NCBI GenBank assembly: GCA_024509875.1
Contig: JAMPIV010000584.1
Location: forward strand, 806,001-870,000
Reading direction: 5' to 3'
DNA: 64,000 nucleotides
DNA from: Oreohelix idahoensis
Taxonomy: Eukaryota > Mollusca > Gastropoda > Stylommatophora > Oreohelicidae
This document shows positions 52,401 to 61,400 of this stretch, piece by piece. How positions within the stretch are numbered: position 1 is the first letter of the stretch; the number at the start of each line of letters is the position of its first letter. The position numbers and the translations under genes are program-made. The notes under the pieces are model-generated. The model ran no database searches and was not told the origin of the DNA. It saw nothing but the letters and a program-made list of their open reading frames with translations.

Positions 52401-55400
52401 GTAATCCCACAAGTCCTCTACTTTGATAGGAGCTATGACTTCATTGGTGTTTGAATAGACAGGTTCAGTGTCTAGAAGAATTTCTGCAGATGCATTCTCA
52501 ATGAGAGGCTCTACTTCAATGTTTTCTGCAATTAGAAAAAAATGTGCAATGCAGAAATAGGAATAGAGACAATGATATGGCTGAAATATGGTTTTTCTTA
52601 AAACATCCATTGATAGTTATTATTCTGTCCCATTTACAAACTGATATACATGCTATTCTGTTTCTTACTTTAAAAGGTTGGATGCTGCAGCAAATACATC
52701 ATTCACACTACTCGATTACAGTTTGTAGAATACATAAATGTATTACATGATTTTCGGCATAATTTGGCATCATATAATAATATTAATAACTATTTCCCTA
52801 AAAAAACACAAAAATAAAAACAGAAAAAAAAGACAAATAAGAAAGCAAATCAGAATGCCAATTTATTAGAGTTAAGAATCTGAAAACTTATCTAGTCAGA
52901 TAACTCAAACTTCAAATCAACTTGACAAGACATGACAGCACACCAGACCACAGTACTTGCATTGGATTGAACATTTGTAAACCAGCCCACCTGCAGTGCT
53001 TCATGGCATAAATTGTAGACAAAACAAAAGCAGAAAGTAAAGATATGGGAATAGATATTTAGCAGAAAGATAATTATGCTTGAAAGGAAATAGGCAAAGT
53101 TACAAGCAAATTAATCTGATTCATATAATCCGGGTTGTTAACAAAGTATAAAGCAACTTACCTCTTTATGACACTAAATATATATCCTCTTTCATATTAT
53201 CCATGCAGCATTTAAATAAATCAAATTACATTATGAGTTTAGTTCAGGATTTACATTTCATAATGAACATCGGTCATGGAGGTAGGTCCAAATAACAAAT
53301 ATGCATTGAAAATGCATTTATGTAACTAAACTTTATCACTGTGAGATGATAGTCAGAGTCTGCCTTCAAACAATGGAATGTTTCTTAGCAAACTGACAGC
53401 AGTCATTTTAATGATAGTATTATTGTAGTGATCTGGTCTTCTATTTTTCTTCTTATTTTTTGGTTTCACACTTTATTGTGTCAGACATGTCATCATTTAA
53501 CAAATAAACATTATACAAGTTAATACAACAAAAGCACAAAGAAGTAACTGATCATAGCTGTTGCTATTTCAAGCTTCCTATCATTGCATTATTGGCATTC
53601 AACTTGGTCTGGTCACGTAACATCTACTGGCACTTGTAACTCTTTTGGTACACGAAATAACACCAAACATTGTGTATGATGATTTATAATTAGTACATGA
53701 ATGAGATAGGCATTTATTTCAAAACAAATGAATCAAGCACCACTGAGCTCAGGTACAATTACAGTAAACAAATACTGAGTTATACACCCTATACTGGATT
53801 GTTTAACAAGGACAAAAGAAGACACTGGATGCAATCTAACTGGATAGAAGAACTATATCTAACTGTAATCATGTAGAAAAACTATATCTAACTGTAATCA
53901 TGTAGAAGAACTATATCTAACTGTAATCATGTAGAAGAACTATATCTAACTGTAATCATGTAGAAGAACTATATCTAACTGTAATCATGTAGAAGAACTA
54001 TATCTAACTGTAATCATGTAGAAGAACTATATCTAACTGTAATCATGTAGAAGAACTTTCTCTCTGTTTGCCTTTCAACTCTGTGTCGCATATGCCATAC
54101 TGTTTATACTGTATTTTTCTTAAAATATGTCTATATAGTGTAAACATATCCTCTTTAATTCTTGCTCCACTGGTATTTGTCTGGTTCTTTCCATCAGGTC
54201 CATAATGATGATCCTGCATCCTTTTTAATCCTTCTGTTCAATACAATTTATCAGTCTTATCTTTGTTTATTTTAGGTCATGCTTCAGAGTTAAATAATAG
54301 GGCTGCCTTGGTACTGGAGTTAAAAATTATAATTTTAGTACTGAGACCCCCCCCGTTCATCTCTGATGAGACAAATAAATAATAGGACTACTACTCCATC
54401 AGGCAAACAAATTGCTACAGACACCACTTCTGCAGGTGCATGTAAATGATTGGTACAGGCTTCCTGCAAGAGGACCACCTACAGGGGTAGCTCCAAGCTC
54501 CATAAGAAGCAAAAAGGAAAACTATAATTATAATGACCATGTACTGGCAACAAACAGCAGCTGTAAGAATTAGAAACCAAATAGAAACGTTTCAGCAAGT
54601 AAAAAAGGGTGTCAGGCAGGGATGTGTGCTGTCACCGGATCTGTTCAATCTGTACAGTGAAAATATAATAATATCTCTAGAGGACATGCCAGGAATATCA
54701 TTCAGCGGACATAATATAAACAACTTGAGATACGCTGATGATACAGTCTTAATAGCAAAAAGTGAAAAGGAGCTGCAGGAAATGGTTGATACAATAGTGA
54801 TAGAAAGTGAAAATAAAGGCCTTAGCCTTAACAGCAAAAAGACAGAAGTAATGGTTGTCTCAAAGAAAAGGGCTTCACCAGAATGCATTATCAAAGTACA
54901 TGGAATCGTTTTAAAACAAGTCAATAAATCTGGGAACATTAACTCTTTGACTCCGGAACAGAGCGTGGTCAGATTTGACACCTGTGCCAAAACAACTCTC
55001 TGAGCGTTGTTTTTAGTCTATCACAAATTAAAATTACGGAACAGGGTGGAAAATAATTGCGGAGTCAAAGAGTTAATAACAATGGATGGAAGATGCATCT
55101 CAGAAGTGAAGAGCAGAGTGGCTCAGGCAAAAGCAGCATTCTATAAAATGAAGAGTATTTTATGCAACAATTCTTTGTCATTGGAAGTAAGAAAGAGAGT
55201 TCTTCATTGTTGTATAGAACCAATCCTGACATATTGGAGTGAGTCATGGATAATTAGTAAACAAATAGGAAAGACACTAGAGGCAACAGAGATGTGGTTT
55301 TACTGAAGAATGTTAAAAATACCATGGACAAACTAAAAGAGCAATGTGGATGTCCTGAAACAGGCCAATGCACAAAGGAAACTTATTTCACAAGTTAGAA

Positions 55401-58400
55401 AGAAGCAATCCACTTTTTTTTTGGGCATGTTATGAGAAGAGGAAAGCTGGAATATATCGTAACAACAGGTAAGATTGTAGGAAAAAGAGATAGGGGAAGA
55501 CAAAGAGAGCAAATACTGGACAGTTTGACATCATGGCATGGAAAGATGTCAACAGCAGAATTCTTAAATTGTACTGGAGACAGGAAGCTGTGGAGAGACA
55601 TGATCTCCTATGCCACTAGGCACGGTACTTGAAGAAGAAGAAGAATAATTATAAACTTTCTAATACAATGAAAGCCTCTTTTGCTTTCTGTATCCTTTTT
55701 GTCATATCATTGTTTGTTGACCGAGTTGCTGCAATGAAGTAAGTTTGAATTGTGACTCTACATCTTGTTGAGATGTTTCTCCAAGTGCCATGTGGATATC
55801 ACTGCCACATTTGTTCTCATGATTTTTGTGTGTTTTTCTTTGTGGATACGAGGTCAATGGGCAAATGATAAGCAGGTAAAGCATCAGTTTAAGCTTGAAC
55901 ATAAATGATTCAAGAAAGACATTAAGTGAAAGATGAAAAATAACAAAGAAGGATAAGAAAGACAGCAGCAAAGAACCATAGTAGCTCAAAGTACAGGAGA
56001 GAAATAAAAATTATTATATAAAATCTCCTACAAAAGAAAGTCACTAAAAAAGTTGATTGTGCAAAAATTGTATACGTTTTAAGCTAAAGATTAGAAATAA
56101 AACATGCATACCTGCAAAATGAAACATTTTCCTACCTATCGGGGTAGGTGGAGTGGATGTCTCTGGTTCTGGTACAATTGTGGGGCCAAAGGAAGGAATT
56201 TCTGCTTTTTCCCTCTCTTCTGCAATGTGTCTTCTTCTGTAAACAGCAACAAAAAATGCAGTAAAAGTATGAAAAACAAAACCACTGAAGGAATTCACTC
56301 ATTAAAATTGACAGGCATACACTGGGATGCCACCTCTCTCACAGAAAATGAAAACATGTGAGCTGAAAAATGAGGACATTTGAGCAGAAAAATCAAGTTT
56401 TTGTTGAGTTTGCCTTTTTATGTGATTGCACAACTTATCTTACATTCTGTTAATGTGTTTTAGCAATTTTCTTTGGTTCTGATGTCAGTTTATTATGAAA
56501 ACTGATCACAGTCAAACTAATAATATGTGGATATCTCAAATTTCTTAAATGACCAGCCTTATGCTGATTGCTTAATTGTTTTAACCCTGTAAAACATGAT
56601 ACTTTCACAGGAAAACATATGTTTGATTTGGGCAAAAAATACTTTTAGTTTTCTCAGCATAATTTAATTTATGTTCTCTACATTTCATGTTGGAGCCGCG
56701 GTAGCATAGTGGTTAGTGAACTGGCTTCCTAGCTCAGTGGTCTATGGTTCGATCCCCAGAGGTGAGATTTTTTTAGGCCGCAAATGGCTCCTGGGTCGAC
56801 CCAGCCCCAACTGGGTACCAGAGCAACTCTGGGAAGGTTAAGGCGGCCGGCGTGATGTTGACCACGTCACCCCTAGTGTGCCGATGGTCAAGAAAATATG
56901 TGCCTAACACCATATTCCCAATATGCCTCAATGGGTGTGTAACGGGATCCTTTACCTTTTACCTTACATTTACATTTTTCTGCACATGCAATTTTTTTTC
57001 AGTAATCCTGGCTTATTGGCCAGATGTGAGTGCAAACCTCTATATGGAATGTCTCAGAAATTTATTTTTGTTAGTATTTTCCTCTTAATTTTGACTCCAC
57101 AGTAAGTGAGTTTATCTTCTTAGACCAGGGTTTCTCAACCGGGGTTCCATGGAACCCTAGTGGTTCCACGAGAGATCAGTATTTTAATAATATAAACGTT
57201 TTTATTCGTTTTTTTTTTTTTTAACGTGGCCAAGTTAGCAGACACAGTGATGTTTAGAGATGGAGAATGCTATATTTTTTATTCCTATTGCTTTCTACTA
57301 TCATTTTTGGCAGCTTTACTATTCAACATTGTCAATAAATTTTTATTTTGTAAATAAAATTATTTAACATAAATTTACATTTATTTAAATTAACTCATTA
57401 ACTACCGCAAGCCGATGGGGGCGGCTTACGAAAGAAACACATTTGGACGGCAAACCGGTCCCATCGGCTTTCTAAGTTTAGTAAGATAACGAATGAAATA
57501 TATGAAAGAAACACATTCTGATCTGGTTCGAGATTTTAATTTAACACCGGAAAACGACATTCCAAAGCGTGGGTAAATTTGTGCTTCTCAAAAGTGATAT
57601 TATATTCATATTTATTACACGTTTCAGGTTAGTTACCAAATCGCAAAACTGTTTACTATGGCAACGAATGATATCGCCACAAAAAACGCACGTACACCTC
57701 GTCTAACTGCTGAACAGGCTAGAAACTTATTTCAGCAATTGATTGATAGTTCTAGCGACGATGACAGTGAAAACAATGTGGACATTTATTCAGGTAGTGA
57801 ATTGTATGGCAGTGATGATAACACTAGAAGTGAAAATTCAAGCAATGAAGATATTAGAAGTCCTGGGCCATCAGTGGGTCGTAAAAGAGCGAAAACCTCG
57901 GTTAGAGTTACCAATAGTGCAGGAAATAGTGCAGGAAATACTGTAGGCCTAGGCCTAACTAAAATAAGAGAACAATGGGATCAAGTGACTGAGGGTGAAA
58001 CAACAAATAGTTTTTATTTTGATCCAACTCATGAACCAGGTTTGCAAGCAAATCTTGATGCAAGTTCCTCTGTACTTGATTGCTGGCTTACATTGCTGAC
58101 ACCAGATGTTTTACATTCTTTGGTCAAAGTAATAAATGATTATGCTGAAGTAAAGAATTCAAAACCCCCATCTTCAAACAGATCTTCGTCTGCTGCTTGG
58201 AAACCTGTCACTGACTATGAGCTTTTGAAATTTTTCGCAGTAACAACTGCGATGGGTTTAGATAAAAAGCCATCGGTAAAAGATTATTGGGCACATACAC
58301 CTCATAATTATACACCCTGGTATGGCAATATGTTTTCAAGATCTAGGTTTGAAATAATTTACCATACAATGATGCATGTTGGAGATGCTGATTCAGAAGG

Positions 58401-61400
58401 GAAGGACAAAATAGAGCCTTTTTTAAATTTGCTCGTTGCAAAGTTCCAGGATGCATTTTATCCATTTCAGAATTTAGCCATTGATGAAATGGTTATTGGG
58501 TATAATGGACGCTGGAAACACAAGCAGTACAATGCAACAAAGCCAAGCAAGTATCACATTAAGACCTTTGGATTGTGTGATTCTGCCACTGGATATATGT
58601 CTATTCTGTATTGACATACTTTGGGAAGAATACATCATATATTCTTGCTAATGACTCTACAACAAGTCAGGCGGTGAAGGTATTTGATTTCTTGCTGCAA
58701 GGAATTGGGAAGGGCCACCATGTATTTGCTGACAGATACTACACTGTGGATACACTGATAACCTATCTGTTGAGTAGGGGCATTCATTATACTGGCACAG
58801 TCAACATCAACAGAAAAAATTTTCCACTTCAACTGAAGACCCTCTCCCTCCATCACCGAGAAGCCAGGTGGTACAAAAATGGTGATGGATCTCAGATATG
58901 TGTTGCTTGGCGAGACAAAAAGGCAAAGAAACCATGTATTGTTGTGTCCACTGAAACATCAGTTGAGATGGTGCAAGTCACAACTCGACATCACAACTTA
59001 GTCGAAAAACCCAAACCAGTACACCAGTACAATTTTTGCATGAATGGATGTGACCACAATGATCAAATGGTAGCTTACTATGGCAATTTCCAAAGAAAAA
59101 ACTAGAAAATGGTGGAAGAAAATTTTTTACTGGATTATAGAGGTGTCCCAGGTAAATGCCCATATATTGTACACCCTCAGTCATGCTGATGAGAAGTCAG
59201 TGTCATTGAAATTTTTCAAAGACAAACTGATTGATCAGTTGACTGAGAAGGCTGCCTCTATAACTCCACCTGATCTAGTAGATACCAGTAGCAACAAGAA
59301 AGGTAGGAAATTGTTAGGAAACAAAGTTAAAAGATTTGAGGGTGCAAAGCACATTGTGGATTACACCGACAAAGATAGGAACTGTATAGTGTGCTCAACA
59401 CCTGCGAAACGAGTCCGAACCAATTTTTATTGCATCGGTTGCCCCAAAAAGCCCCATCTCCATCCAAAGAGCTGTTTTAGGCTGTACCATACGCATGATC
59501 CTTCAGCTGTAACTTACTAAAGACATTGACATACTGTAAATAAGTTATAGATAATGTGCTTTGTCAAAGGAGCTATTTATTCAAAATTTCTGAGATTTTT
59601 TGGAAGTGGTGTAGGTGTAATAATGTAAGTCATTAATAGTGTATTTATTAGCTATTGTGTGTGTTCTTGGGCTTGTTTTTCTTGCCATTGGATATACTAC
59701 ATGAAAATCACCAAGAAAAGAAATTAGCTGCCTCAGGAATAAGCAAGTTCCAGGTAAGTTGATAATTTAAAGAAAATGTTGCATGCTTTTTCTTTCTTTC
59801 AATCATTTTACATTACTACTAATATCCACCATATTAAGTAAACTTTCCTTTTATCAGCTTTAGGCAACAGTACATTCATTTGTCATCAAAATGACATATC
59901 AGTAATAAAAATCTGTTTAAAATTAATAAATCTGCAGCTTAAGTTCTCCAAACACTTACAGGGAGAAAATGAGGAAAAAATTTCAGACATTTTTTGGGAA
60001 GTGGCATAGGTGTGATAATGTAAGTTACCAATAGTGTAAATATTAGTCAGTGTGTGTGTTCTTGGGCTTGTTTTTCTTGTTATTGGATATACTACATAAT
60101 AATCACCTTAAAAAAGGCATTACCTACCATAGAAACAAGAAATTTGAACATAAGTTGATAATTTGGAAACAAATTTGAATTGATTTTTGTCTGTCAATCA
60201 TTTTATATTACTATTAATATCTACCATACTAAGTAAACTTTCCTTTTATCAGCTTTAGGCAACAGTACATTCATTTGTCATCAAATTGACATATCAGTAA
60301 TAAAAATCTGTTTAAAATTAATAAATCTGCAGCTTAAGTTCTTCAAACACTTACAGGGAGAAAATGAGGAAAAAATTTCAGACATTTTTTGGGAAGTGGC
60401 ATAGGTGTGATAATGTAAGTTACCAATAGTGTAAATATTAGTCAGTGTGTGTGTTCTTGGGCTTGTTTTTCTTGTTATTGGATATACTACATAATAATCA
60501 CTTTAAGAAAGGTATTACCTACCATAGAAACAAGAAATTTGAACATAAGTTGATAATTTGGAAACAAATTTGAATTGAATTTTGTCTGTCAATCATTTTA
60601 CATTACTAATAATATCTACCATATTAAGTAAACTTTCCTTTTATCAGCTTTAGGCAACAGTACATTCATTTATCATTAAAATGACATATAATTCATAAAA
60701 ATGTGTTTAAAATTAAGAAAACTACAGATAAAATTCTACATACACCTACAGAATGAAAATGGGAACAAAATTTAATTTGGCCACAGTGTGTTTTTTAATT
60801 CGGTAGTTAATGTGTTAAATCTACCTAGCCTACCTTAGAAAAATTAAATCCCATTAAGCCAAAATGAAGTTGTATTTGTATATGTGGTTTCAACCACATA
60901 TACAAATAGTTGTAAATTTTCCTTCAGAAAACATCATATATCTCTCTTCCTGTTTCTTATGCAACATTTCTATAACTCTAAGGGAAAACATTTCTATAAC
61001 TCTAAGGGAAATGAGTGCCCTCTTTTAGGTCACTAGGGTCTCTGATGAGGCAAAGAAAGAACAGGACTAATGCTCCTTCAGGCATGTCTTACAAAGGGAA
61101 CTAGTATGGAGGTTGTGCATGAGGCTGGCAATATTAACATGTAAAACACACATTGCTACATAGACCACTACTGCCAGAGCATGTGAATGTTTGGTGCAGG
61201 CTTCATGCAGATGTAGAGGTGGCTCAGTGCTCCATACGGAGTGAACAGGAAAAATGTTGAGGGAAATGAAGCAATGTTTACTTGTTTCTGATAGAATATC
61301 ACTTACAGAGGGAAGCACTTGATAAACCTCTATTATATAATTGTCATTCTTTTCAATTTTGCTTGTTATATATGAATTAAAGGATGACATTACATTCTGA

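Larger units (their letters stand above)
54530..55650 (+). mobile_element. LINE-F fragment with (GAA)n tail
   Basis: An RT-to-C-terminal part of an APE-type LINE, interrupted at 54,943 by a 130-bp TTAA element. It ends CGGTACTTGAAGAAGAAGAA. RT motif and C-terminal blocks are recognisable. Upstream parts are missing. Confidence 0.85.
57394..60814 (+). mobile_element. piggyBac transposon, 3.4 kb
   Basis: TTAA at 57390-57393 and 60815-60818. Inverted ends CTCATTAACTACCG and CACATTAACTACCG, 13 of 14 alike. Inside is one transposase gene broken by two single-base frame shifts and, after it, a 395-base tandem repeat. A small hairpin (AAGCCG/CGGCTT) lies just inside the left end. Confidence 0.95.

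Noticed and set aside
56692..56766. tRNA gene
   Set aside because: A and B boxes are clear, but the acceptor and anticodon stems do not close and the sequence is the head of a repeated SINE with copies at 19.6 and 25.7 kb.
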